Source of the DNA: Alistipes sp. CAG:435
GTDB taxonomy: Bacteria > Bacteroidota > Bacteroidia > Bacteroidales > UBA932
DNA length: 64,000 bases
Direction: 5' to 3'
NCBI GenBank assembly: GCA_000433355.1
Contig: FR893161.1
Span: forward strand, 10,098 to 74,097
Of the stretch, positions 21,552 through 29,642 are shown in pieces. The translations under genes and the position numbers were made by a program. The notes below the pieces were generated by a model. It was not told the DNA's origin. It saw nothing but the letters and a program-made list of their open reading frames with translations, and searched no databases. Every line of letters begins with the position of its first letter. Position 1 is the first letter of the stretch.

Positions 21552-22655
21552 TTACTTCAGAACATATTCAGTTATATTCTCAATGCCAGGAATGCCAAAA
21601 TAAGCCGCGATCAAGTCTCCCTTTAGATAGATTTTCCGTCCTATGAGTCCAGGGTTGTCAGCCAGATTGATTTCGGTACGTATGTCACCTTTCGGCAATT
21701 TGACAGACATGCACGAACTTTTTGACGTGACTGAAGAACGAGAAGCTATCGCCAAACATGTCATGGAGGTGAACGGTGGTGTGAAAGAAATTCCTTCCTT
21801 TGCCGATGACAGATCACCACCCACAATGTAGCCGCAAACCCAGACACTTTTCTCTCCGATGTGCTCCTTAGCCTGCGCCACACTGTACGCCGTGGACACG
21901 GTAGTACCCGGATCCGCACCTTGGCCGGAACCGATCTCGTAGTCATAACTGCTCCAGACCCGGCTTGTGTCCACTGTAATGGAAATGCCATTACCGGCAT
22001 CAGGCTTTGGAGGCTCGATGGCAGGGCAGGATATGCCCAATGTCAGAACCTCACACGCCTCAAGATAGCGTGTCAGCAGAATCTTTGAGGTAGTGCCGTC
22101 ATCCAGAGAAACGGAGACGTTTCCGGCCTTGAAATAACCTATGCGGTTTTCTGTCTGAGAGTACTTGAGGTTTCCCTCCGCTGACGATACGGTCACGGAA
22201 CCATTCGGGTATGTCGCGCCGAATTCGGAATCCAGCCTCATCCTAAGGCCGGAATTGAGTTGCGTACAGTTAAGGCGGGCTTTAGTGCTTGCCCCCGACT
22301 GAACCACGACAACCTGTTCGTCTCCGAACTGCGGAGCGGAAAACTCTGGCTTTTCGAAAACCCTTGACACGGCCTTGACGGTATAACTACCTGGATTAAC
22401 AAGCATTGACTCCGGGGAATCGCCATACGCTCCTTCATAGAGTACATCTCCGGCCGAATTTTTCACTGTAAGAATGAATGCGTCGGTGTCAGGCAGATCA
22501 ACAGTCGCCCTGGTGAGCATTCTTTGCGAGAAATTCCAACTCAACGTGCCTTGGGCGGTTTCGGAAGGAATCTTGTTGCACGAAAACATAACGGCGGCCA
22601 ATGCCATCATCCCGACCGACGCGGTCCTGGAAAGGATTCTGAGAGAACTCTTCAT
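21552..22655 (-). CDS. Lipoprotein with DUF4493-like and DUF6359-like parts
   Basis: A 367-residue lipoprotein (lipobox MALAAVMFSC). Residues about 30-215 resemble DUF4493: a short adhesin-like beta region with LPDTDAFILTVKNSAGDVLYEG and NPGSYTVKA. Residues about 235-367 resemble DUF6359: YSVAQAKEHIGEKSVWVCGY, then NPGLIGRKIYLKGDLIAAYF and GIPGIENITEYVL. Both are poorly studied domains found in Bacteroidetes surface proteins. It leads the operon with the OmpA-family and collagen-like genes. Family names are from memory of sequence patterns. Confidence 0.7.
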   Translation of the reverse strand: MKSSLRILSRTASVGMMALAAVMFSCNKIPSETAQGTLSWNFSQRMLTRATVDLPDTDAFILTVKNSAGDVLYEGAYGDSPESMLVNPGSYTVKAVSRVFEKPEFSAPQFGDEQVVVVQSGASTKARLNCTQLNSGLRMRLDSEFGATYPNGSVTVSSAEGNLKYSQTENRIGYFKAGNVSVSLDDGTTSKILLTRYLEACEVLTLGISCPAIEPPKPDAGNGISITVDTSRVWSSYDYEIGSGQGADPGTTVSTAYSVAQAKEHIGEKSVWVCGYIVGGDLSSAKEGISFTPPFTSMTCLAIASRSSVTSKSSCMSVKLPKGDIRTEINLADNPGLIGRKIYLKGDLIAAYFGIPGIENITEYVLK

Positions 22656-22697
22656 AGTTGAAAAAATTTAACAGTCCGCACCGTTGCGGGCCGTCTG

Positions 22698-22705
22698 CAA
22701 AAGTA
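22698..22705 (-). promoter_or_regulatory. -7 promoter element of the collagen-like operon
   Basis: On the minus strand TACTTTTG matches TAnnTTTG, about 43 bases upstream of the ATG at 22655. The -33 position is weak, which fits a promoter that needs an activator. Confidence 0.55.
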
Positions 22706-22744
22706 TGGTGACTAAACGTAAATAATGAAAAGAAACAAAAAATG

Positions 22745-22784
22745 TTTTCTATAAAAAACGTAAATTTCTGTTTTTTATAGAAAA
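22745..22784. promoter_or_regulatory. Perfect 15-bp inverted repeat upstream of the collagen-like operon
   Basis: TTTTCTATAAAAAAC at 22745-22759 and GTTTTTTATAGAAAA at 22770-22784 are perfect reverse complements with a 10-base spacer. The element lies 40-86 bases upstream of the predicted -7 box, where an activator or repressor could bind. The rest of the 22656-22987 gap is AT-rich with no gene. Confidence 0.6.
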
Positions 22785-22987
22785 TTCACGGGGCAAGCGC
22801 ATTCACTGCGTTCACCCCGCTACTTAACCTAAACTTAAACTATGAAAAACTTCACGTCAAATATACAAATTCTTTTAAACAAAACAACTATCTGAAACGA
22901 TTTTTATGCTGTTTTTGTTTATCTTAGGCAAAATTCGCCAAAAATTGCCTTTCTGAGCGTCAAAAAGCCACGGATCAGAGGTGAAAA

Positions 22988-23506
22988 TCACTTCGCCTCA
23001 CGCACGACCTCAAGAAGATCTCTCACCACTTTTTGAGCCTTGGCACTTGGCCGCAAAGCAAGAATAACAATGGCAACGACAAAAACACTACCAAAAAGAA
23101 CCGTGAATATTCCAGCAACCCCGTCGATGCTGAATATTCCCAAGGCAATGAATATCACAGCAAGCAGCAGCGTCACAAGAACCTTCCCTTTCCGGTTCTT
23201 GTTTCCTTCCTTGACACAAAGCGCATAGCGTCTGGTCTCCTCACCGTCAGCATTTGTTCCCACAAGACCGGCATCCTCCAGCCGGCAGGAAATGGCCCGC
23301 CAACGCAGAGGCGTTGACCAGTCCACAAAAAGGTCACACTCTCCCGTCGTGTCAGGAAGTTCATCCGGTGATATCTCGTTGGCCCTTTTGACCTTACCAA
23401 GTTTCGTCAACTCCGCTTTGATGCCCCCCAGCACCGTCCCGAACGGCTTCTCGCTCGTGAACAGCACCATTCCCGCATCCATCATCTGTACTTTCTTGTC
23501 AATCAT
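22988..23506 (-). CDS. Hypothetical membrane protein
   Basis: A 172-residue protein. The first ~115 residues are soluble (contains CDLFVDWSTPLRWRAISC), and two membrane segments follow near residues 118-158, with a short basic tail. I start at ATG 23506 (MIDKKVQMMD); longer starts overlap the region before nqrF without support. It lies 64 bases beyond the 3' end of nqrF, on the same strand. No family recognised. Confidence 0.6.
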   Translation of the reverse strand: MIDKKVQMMDAGMVLFTSEKPFGTVLGGIKAELTKLGKVKRANEISPDELPDTTGECDLFVDWSTPLRWRAISCRLEDAGLVGTNADGEETRRYALCVKEGNKNRKGKVLVTLLLAVIFIALGIFSIDGVAGIFTVLFGSVFVVAIVILALRPSAKAQKVVRDLLEVVREAK

Positions 23507-23570
23507 ACCGCAAATGTACAAAAAAAGACTGGTCCAAGCGGGCCAGTCCTCAATAAATATCACGTCTCGA

Positions 23571-24839
23571 TTACGAGAAGTTATCGTACAGAATGCTCTC
23601 AGGCTGCACTCCAAGGCTGTCAAGCAGTTTGTTGACGGAAGCGACCATCATAGGAGGTCCGCACATAAAGTACTTGATGTCCTCCGGAGTGTCGTGGTCC
23701 TTGAGATAGGTCTCGTACATCACATTGTGAACGAAACCTGCCGTGTACTTGACTCCAGCGGCGTCAGCTGCCGGATCAGGACGGTCAAGGGCCAGATGGA
23801 AGTGGAAGTTAGGGAACTCCTTCTCGATCTCGGCGTAGTCCTCAAGGTAGAATGCCTCGACAAGGCTGCGCGCTCCATAGAAGAAGTGTACCTCACGCTT
23901 TGTTTTGAGAGTCTTGAACAGGTGCATGATATGGCTTCTCAAAGGAGCCATACCGGCGCCACCACCCACGAAGATATATTCCTGAGAATCAGGATCGTTC
24001 TTAGGAAGAAGGAACTCACCGAACGGACCGGAGATCCAAACCTTGTCGCCCGGCTTGCGGGTGAAGACATAGGATGAACCGACTCCCGGAGGAACAGGCA
24101 GCATCTTGAAAACGCCCTTAGGCTGGCTCCTGTCAAACGGAGGAGTGGCGATACGGACGTTCAGTTTGATGATGTCGCCCTCCGCAGGGTAAGAGGCCAT
24201 AGAGTAAGCCCTGATCGTAGGCACCTCGTTCTTCGTCTTGATGCCGAAGAAACCGTACTTCTCCCAGTCGGCCTTGTAGATGTCATCGACATCAATCGTC
24301 GAGAAATCAAGGTCGTAGGCAGGGATGTCGATCTGGATGTACTCACCGGACTTGAAGTCAAGATGAACTCCCTCAGGAAGTTTAACCGTGAACTCCTTGA
24401 TGAAGGTGGCCACGTTCTTGTTGGAGATGACCTCGCACTCAAGTTTCTGAACGCTGAGCGTTGACTCAGGAACCTGGATCTTGATGTTCTCCTTTACCTT
24501 TACCTGGCAACCGAGCCTGTAGCCGTCCTTGATCTGCTTGCGGCTGAAGAAGCCGGTCTCGGTAGGAAGGATGGTTCCGCCGCCTTCAAGCACCTGAACC
24601 TTGCACTGACCGCAGTTCGCCTTTCCACCGCAAGCGGAAGGAAGGAAAATCTTCTGGTCGGCGAGAGTGTGCAGAAGGTCGCTTCCCTGAGGAACGTCAA
24701 GAACCTTCTTTCCGTCGTTGATGTCGATCTTGACAGTGCCGTCCGGAGTAAGTTTGATCTTCACATACAGAAGCAGAGCGACCAGAACCACGGTCACAAC
24801 CACAATTGTGATGATAGCTGAAATTACTGTTGAAAACAT
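23571..24839 (-). CDS. nqrF: Na+-translocating NADH:quinone reductase subunit F
   Basis: The 422-residue electron entry subunit. An N-terminal membrane helix is followed by a 2Fe-2S ferredoxin domain (SACGGKANCGQCKV plus a later Cys in GCQVKV), then an FAD domain (RAYSMAS) and an NADH domain (VGGGAGMAPLRSHI, CGPPMM). It oxidises NADH and passes electrons into the Na+-pumping complex. Last gene of the six-gene nqr operon. Its ATG lies inside a GAATATG hexamer. Confidence 0.95.
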   Translation of the reverse strand: MFSTVISAIITIVVVTVVLVALLLYVKIKLTPDGTVKIDINDGKKVLDVPQGSDLLHTLADQKIFLPSACGGKANCGQCKVQVLEGGGTILPTETGFFSRKQIKDGYRLGCQVKVKENIKIQVPESTLSVQKLECEVISNKNVATFIKEFTVKLPEGVHLDFKSGEYIQIDIPAYDLDFSTIDVDDIYKADWEKYGFFGIKTKNEVPTIRAYSMASYPAEGDIIKLNVRIATPPFDRSQPKGVFKMLPVPPGVGSSYVFTRKPGDKVWISGPFGEFLLPKNDPDSQEYIFVGGGAGMAPLRSHIMHLFKTLKTKREVHFFYGARSLVEAFYLEDYAEIEKEFPNFHFHLALDRPDPAADAAGVKYTAGFVHNVMYETYLKDHDTPEDIKYFMCGPPMMVASVNKLLDSLGVQPESILYDNFS

Positions 24840-24855
24840 ATTCTCTGCCTCCTAA

Positions 24856-25452
24856 TTAGATTGTCAATCCCATAAAGGTCATAAAGGCCATAGCCATCAG
24901 ACCAACGGTGATGAATGTGATACCGATGCCTCTGAGTCCGGCAGGAACCTTCGAGTAGGACATCTTCTCCCTGATCGCGGCGAGGGTCACGATGGCGAGG
25001 AACCAGCCGATGCCGGAACCAAGAGCGTAAACCGAAGCCTCCCCGACATTCACGAAATCCTTGTTCTGCATAAAGAGCGAACCACCAAGGATGGCGCAGT
25101 TCACGGCGATCAGAGGCAGATAGATTCCCAGTGATGAATATAGTGCCGGAGCGAATTTTTCCACGATCATCTCGACAAGCTGCGTGAAAGCTGCGATGAC
25201 AGCAATGAATATGATGAAGCTGAGGAAACTCAGATCCACACCTTTTATCAATGCGTCAGGCGCCAGGACGTACTTGTTCAGAAGATAGTTGATCGGCAAT
25301 GTCACAAGAAGGACGAAAATAACAGCGACACCAAGACCGGAAGCAGTCTTCACATTTTTCGATACCGCCAGGTATGAGCACATACCAAGGAAGTACGCGA
25401 AAATCATATTGTCAACGAATATTGACTTTACGAATAAGCTTAAATATTCCAT
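24856..25452 (-). CDS. nqrE: Na+-translocating NADH:quinone reductase subunit E
   Basis: A 198-residue integral membrane subunit with six helices ([20 protein letters not shown] start). It carries the conserved half-channel segments and one Cys per half (FLGMCSYLA and NCAILGG) that bind the intramembrane iron centre shared with NqrD. It lies 16 bases upstream of nqrF and 21 bases downstream of nqrD. Confidence 0.94.
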   Translation of the reverse strand: MEYLSLFVKSIFVDNMIFAYFLGMCSYLAVSKNVKTASGLGVAVIFVLLVTLPINYLLNKYVLAPDALIKGVDLSFLSFIIFIAVIAAFTQLVEMIVEKFAPALYSSLGIYLPLIAVNCAILGGSLFMQNKDFVNVGEASVYALGSGIGWFLAIVTLAAIREKMSYSKVPAGLRGIGITFITVGLMAMAFMTFMGLTI

Positions 25453-25473
25453 AATCAGTACTTGTCTTTGTCG

Positions 25474-26094
25474 TTATTTTTCCTGAAGGTCCTTCTGGAT
25501 GCTTCTCTGGATCCAGATGATGCAGCCGATGAGGATCAGCGCCATCGGAGGGAGGATCACGAGACCGTTGTTGACATAGCCGGCGGCGTAGAAGCTTTCA
25601 GGGATTATCCTCAGACCGAACAATGTGCCGGATCCGAAGAGTTCACGGAAGAAAGCCACGACGATGAGGATGAGGCCGTAGCCGACACCGTTGGCGAGAC
25701 CGTCAAGCAGTGAAGGGATCGGCTTGTTGCCGAGGGCGAAAGCCTCGATACGTCCCATCACGATACAGTTCGTGATGATAAGGCCGATGTACACGGACAA
25801 TTGCTTGTCGATTCCGTAGGCGTAGGCCTTCAGGAACTGGTCGACAAGGATTACCATAAGAGCCACGACAACCAGCTGCACGATGATACGCACACGGTTA
25901 GGAATGGTGTTTCTCATCATCGAGAGCACAAGGCTGGAAAGGCCTGTGACGATGGTCACGGAGAGGGCCATGACAAGCGCTCCCTTCATCTCGACCGTTA
26001 CAGCGAGGGAGGAGCAGATACCCAGCACAAGGACAGTGATAGGGTTGCCCTTGAAAATCGGGTTAAGAATCGTTTCTTTGAGTTCTTTGTTCAT
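25474..26094 (-). CDS. nqrD: Na+-translocating NADH:quinone reductase subunit D
   Basis: A 206-residue integral membrane subunit homologous to NqrE in inverted topology. The Cys residues in LVLGICSSLAV and ITNCIVMGRIEAF supply its share of the intramembrane iron centre. It lies 16 bases after nqrC in the nqr operon. Confidence 0.94.
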   Translation of the reverse strand: MNKELKETILNPIFKGNPITVLVLGICSSLAVTVEMKGALVMALSVTIVTGLSSLVLSMMRNTIPNRVRIIVQLVVVALMVILVDQFLKAYAYGIDKQLSVYIGLIITNCIVMGRIEAFALGNKPIPSLLDGLANGVGYGLILIVVAFFRELFGSGTLFGLRIIPESFYAAGYVNNGLVILPPMALILIGCIIWIQRSIQKDLQEK

Positions 26095-26110
26095 ATTACT
26101 TCCTCCTTGA

Positions 26111-26977
26111 TTATTCAGTTACAGGGCATTTAACAGCTGATGAGTCAGAGCAGCATCCAGCCTCGGAAGACTCCGAGCAGCAAGGTTTCGAGCCGTCGCA
26201 CTCACCACCGTTTCCGCCGCAGCACTCCTTGGCCGGAGCCGCTGAGGAAAGGAACGGAGCGTAGGCCTTGAGCCAGAACGCGATGGCCTCACCGAGACCC
26301 TTGCTGGTCATTGTCGCGCCGGTGATGGCGTCAACCGAGCTGTTCTCATCGGCAGATGTGCCAACCTTGACGACACTGAACACCGGATCAGAGGCCACAT
26401 TCACCTTCTTGCCGATGAACTCGGCCCTGAAAGACGGATCGTCCTTGATCTTGGCGCCGAGACCAGGAGTCTCGCTGTCGTGATCGAAGTAAGCGCCCAC
26501 GATTGTCTGAAGATCCTCGTCCAGAGCGATGTAGCCCCAGATAGGTCCCCAAAGACCAGCGCCATAGACAGGGACGACAGTGACAGACTTTCCATCCTTG
26601 TTGAATACATAGACCGGAAGGTCAGCGGCGTCGGAGCCGTCCTTGATGTTCTTGTTCTGAGCCTTGAGACCATCCTGAAGCTCGATGCTCTTGACCTCTG
26701 TATTGAGGTCACGGACCTTCTCGCCTTTCAGGTTGATGGTGTAGGCTTCCTTGATGTTCTGTGAATATGCTTCCAGAACCTTGTCGTTACCCATAGCGCT
26801 GCACTCGTCCTTTGTGTAGAACTGTGCGGCAGTCAGCATCTGGCTGATGGTCTCGGCCTTGATGTTGGCGTCCTGCTTTGGTTTGAGCGTCATAGCCACA
26901 AAGGCGAGAATCGCTGCGACAAGGGCCACGACAATAGTCGTGTAGATTACTGTGTATGCGTTACCGTTAGTATTCAT
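26111..26977 (-). CDS. nqrC: Na+-translocating NADH:quinone reductase subunit C with Cys-rich tail
   Basis: A 288-residue subunit with one N-terminal membrane helix and a periplasmic FMN-binding domain. FMN is attached covalently to the Thr in DAITGATMTSKG near residue 225. Unusually, after the normal end there is a tail of about 37 residues with eight cysteines (ECCGGNGGECDGSKPCC and following CC and C), absent from the usual 235-260-residue NqrC. The ATG lies in a GAATATG hexamer. Confidence 0.93.
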   Translation of the reverse strand: MNTNGNAYTVIYTTIVVALVAAILAFVAMTLKPKQDANIKAETISQMLTAAQFYTKDECSAMGNDKVLEAYSQNIKEAYTINLKGEKVRDLNTEVKSIELQDGLKAQNKNIKDGSDAADLPVYVFNKDGKSVTVVPVYGAGLWGPIWGYIALDEDLQTIVGAYFDHDSETPGLGAKIKDDPSFRAEFIGKKVNVASDPVFSVVKVGTSADENSSVDAITGATMTSKGLGEAIAFWLKAYAPFLSSAAPAKECCGGNGGECDGSKPCCSESSEAGCCSDSSAVKCPVTE

Positions 26978-26989
26978 ATTCCTTGATGA

Positions 26990-28132
26990 TTAAGCGATTG
27001 TAACCTTTTTTGCTCTTCTGCCCGTAGCGGCTGATGTCACATAGTGGTCGATCAGCGGAGCGAAGGTGTTCATAAGGAGGATGGCCAGCATCATACCCTC
27101 GGCGTAGCCTGGGTTGAAGAGTCTGACTACCACGCAGAGAGCGCCGATGAGGAATCCGTAGATCCACTTGCCGGTCTCTGTCTGGGCTGAGGTGACAGGG
27201 TCGGTCGCCATAAAGACTGTACCGAAAGCGAAACCACCCATAACAAGCTGATAGTAAGCAGGAACGTCAGTCACTCCACCGACATTGCCGAGCCAGCCTA
27301 CGAGAAGGGCGCCAGCCACGGATGAAACCATGATCTTCCAGCTTGCGACACCTGTCCAGATGAGGATGACGGCACCGATGAGGATAGCGATCACGGAAGT
27401 CTCGCCGACAGAGCCAGGGATGATTCCGGAGAACATATTCCAGAAGCTGTAGCCGGCATTGTTGATGGCCTCAAGGGCACCCTGTCCCTCTGTAAGATAA
27501 GAAAGAGGTGTGGCGCCAGAGATGGCGTCAGCTCCGCAGCGACGCGCTACCCAAACCTCTGATCCAGACATTGAGATAGGATAAGAGAAGAACAGGAAGG
27601 CGCGGCAGAGGAGCGCAGGGTTCAGGAAGTTCATTCCCGTGCCGCCGAACACTTCCTTACCGAATATTACCGCGAAAGCCACCGCGATGGCAAGCATCCA
27701 AAGCGGAACGTCCACAGGAACGATCAGCGGAATGAGCATACCGGAAACGAGGTAACCCTCATTCACCTCCTCGCCCTTGATCTGGGCTGAGGCGAACTCG
27801 ATGCCGAGACCCACGATGTAGGAGACAAGGTAGAGAGGGAGAACCTTCAGAAGTCCCCAGAAGAACTGGTTCCAGAATCCCGGAAGGTCTCCGACCGCGA
27901 GATTGTGCTGGTAGCCGACATTCCACATACCGAACAGAGCGGCAGGAACAACAGCCAGCACGACGATGATCATAATTCTCTTGATGTCAACGGCATCCCT
28001 GATGTGAGTGCCCTTGGCGGTCACTGTCGCAGGGACGCGGAGGAAGGTGTCAAAGGCATCCCAGGTAGAATGCAGCCACCCCAACTTACCGCCTTTCTCG
28101 AAAAGGCCTGGTTTTACTGTGTTTTCTTCCAT
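26990..28132 (-). CDS. nqrB: Na+-translocating NADH:quinone reductase subunit B
   Basis: A 380-residue multi-helix membrane subunit that forms the Na+ path and binds riboflavin and covalent FMN. The attachment Thr is in DAISGATPLSYL near residue 205. The N terminus (FDTFLRVPATVTAKGTHIRD) and the GKEVFGGTGMNFLNPAL segment are typical. It follows nqrA by 12 bases. Confidence 0.94.
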   Translation of the reverse strand: MEENTVKPGLFEKGGKLGWLHSTWDAFDTFLRVPATVTAKGTHIRDAVDIKRIMIIVVLAVVPAALFGMWNVGYQHNLAVGDLPGFWNQFFWGLLKVLPLYLVSYIVGLGIEFASAQIKGEEVNEGYLVSGMLIPLIVPVDVPLWMLAIAVAFAVIFGKEVFGGTGMNFLNPALLCRAFLFFSYPISMSGSEVWVARRCGADAISGATPLSYLTEGQGALEAINNAGYSFWNMFSGIIPGSVGETSVIAILIGAVILIWTGVASWKIMVSSVAGALLVGWLGNVGGVTDVPAYYQLVMGGFAFGTVFMATDPVTSAQTETGKWIYGFLIGALCVVVRLFNPGYAEGMMLAILLMNTFAPLIDHYVTSAATGRRAKKVTIA

Positions 28133-28144
28133 AGCGATAATCCT

Positions 28145-29488
28145 TTAAGCCATTTCCTTTATCATAAGGTCGATTCCCTTGGCGATGATAGCCTGGATGT
28201 CGTTCTTTGAAGGATCCACGAACTCGCACAGGGCGAAGTCCTCAGGAAGAACCTCATAGATACCGAACTGCTCCATCTTCTCGATGTCGCCGGCAAGGCA
28301 GGCCTTGATCAGATAGACAGGGAACAGATCCATAGGGAGAACCTTTGAATATACGTCTGAAACCACGAACGCGCGCACGCCGCCGTGGGTGTTGGTGTCC
28401 ATATTGTACTTCTTCTTAGGCAGAAGCCAGGAGAAGTAAGTCATAGAAGAGCTGAACTGATTGAACCTGAACGGTTTCGCCCATCCGAGCACTTCCCTTT
28501 CACGGCCTTCCTTGATCAGAGAGACCTGATTGTCGAAGAATCCGAGGTAACCGTCCTCGCCGACATTCTCGCCGGAAAGCACGTCTCCGCTGATGAAACG
28601 GGTCTCCACACTATTGTCATAGAATCCCTTGAGAGCCTTGATCGGCATTCCCGGAAGGGTAACGACATAAGAAGCGTCCTTGACAACCGGTCCGGTGACG
28701 GCCACCTTGCGGGTAAGGTCGATCCTGCCGGTCTTGAAGAGCTTGCCGATGGCCGCGAGAGCGAGCAGGGACAGAGTCCAGACGGTCTCACCTTTCTTTA
28801 TAGGAGAGATGTGGCTGATCTGCACACCAACATTTCCGGCCGGATGCTTCTTTCCGTTGACCGTGTGGACAGTCGCGTCGGTGAGTTTGGCGAAAGCCGA
28901 AGCATCGCTGTTCACGCAGACGTGAACCTTGGCGAGCTTTGACACAGCCGTCACACCTGCCTGGATGGCGGCGACCTCATCCTTGAAGGCGAACTCAGCG
29001 TCAGCCGCAAGAGGGGCCGTCGAGAATGCGGACACGAAAATAGCCTTAGGTGTCAAAGCCGGATCGGCGATGATTCCATAAGGCCTCTGAATGATGAATG
29101 GCCACAGACCGCTCTTGAGAAGGATGTCCTTCACCTCCTCGGCCTTCAGACCGGAAGGATTCTTGGCTCCGAAATCGACGGCCTCATTGGCGCCGTCAGC
29201 CTTCACGAGCACAGCGAGGAGTTTCCTCTTCTCTCCCCTGACGATTCCCTGAACCGTTCCGCTCACCGGAGAGGTCAGGAGAATGTCCTGGTGCTGTTTG
29301 TCTGCCAAAACAGGGGATCCTGCCAGAACCTTGTCACCTTCCTTCACGAGAAGTCTCGGGGAGAACCCCTTGAAATCCGTCGGTTTAATGGCAACTGTGT
29401 CAGGCACGATCGTCTTCTTTGCTTCTAGGGCCGCCACTCCGCTGATCGGAATGTTCAGACCCTTTTTCAAATCGATGATGTTTGACAT
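28145..29488 (-). CDS. nqrA: Na+-translocating NADH:quinone reductase subunit A
   Basis: A 447-residue soluble subunit of the complex (KKGLNIPISG start). The N-terminal half resembles biotinyl/Rnf C-type barrels (KVLAGSPVLADKQH). It is first in the operon nqrA-B-C-D-E-F, which couples NADH oxidation by quinone to Na+ export. I start at ATG 29488; a longer frame to 29545 crosses the predicted promoter. Confidence 0.94.
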   Translation of the reverse strand: MSNIIDLKKGLNIPISGVAALEAKKTIVPDTVAIKPTDFKGFSPRLLVKEGDKVLAGSPVLADKQHQDILLTSPVSGTVQGIVRGEKRKLLAVLVKADGANEAVDFGAKNPSGLKAEEVKDILLKSGLWPFIIQRPYGIIADPALTPKAIFVSAFSTAPLAADAEFAFKDEVAAIQAGVTAVSKLAKVHVCVNSDASAFAKLTDATVHTVNGKKHPAGNVGVQISHISPIKKGETVWTLSLLALAAIGKLFKTGRIDLTRKVAVTGPVVKDASYVVTLPGMPIKALKGFYDNSVETRFISGDVLSGENVGEDGYLGFFDNQVSLIKEGREREVLGWAKPFRFNQFSSSMTYFSWLLPKKKYNMDTNTHGGVRAFVVSDVYSKVLPMDLFPVYLIKACLAGDIEKMEQFGIYEVLPEDFALCEFVDPSKNDIQAIIAKGIDLMIKEMA

Positions 29489-29533
29489 ATAAATAGTGTT
29501 GATTGTAATTACAACCGTATATTTTACAACTTG

Positions 29534-29541
29534 CAAATATA
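29534..29541 (-). promoter_or_regulatory. -7 promoter element of the nqr operon
   Basis: On the minus strand TATATTTG matches TAnnTTTG about 46 bases upstream of nqrA. The -33 region is weak. Confidence 0.5.
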
Positions 29542-29642
29542 GCAATTATCCACGCAATTCCGAAAAACATCTTGAACATATTGCAGTTGTCGTGTCAGGC
29601 AGTTGCGTTCTGTAAAATCTTGACTGTATGTGTGGATTTAAC

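Noticed and set aside
22745..22784. The perfect inverted repeat as one end of an invertible promoter
   Set aside because: The two arms are only 10 bases apart, so no invertible segment lies between them; no recombinase gene is adjacent.
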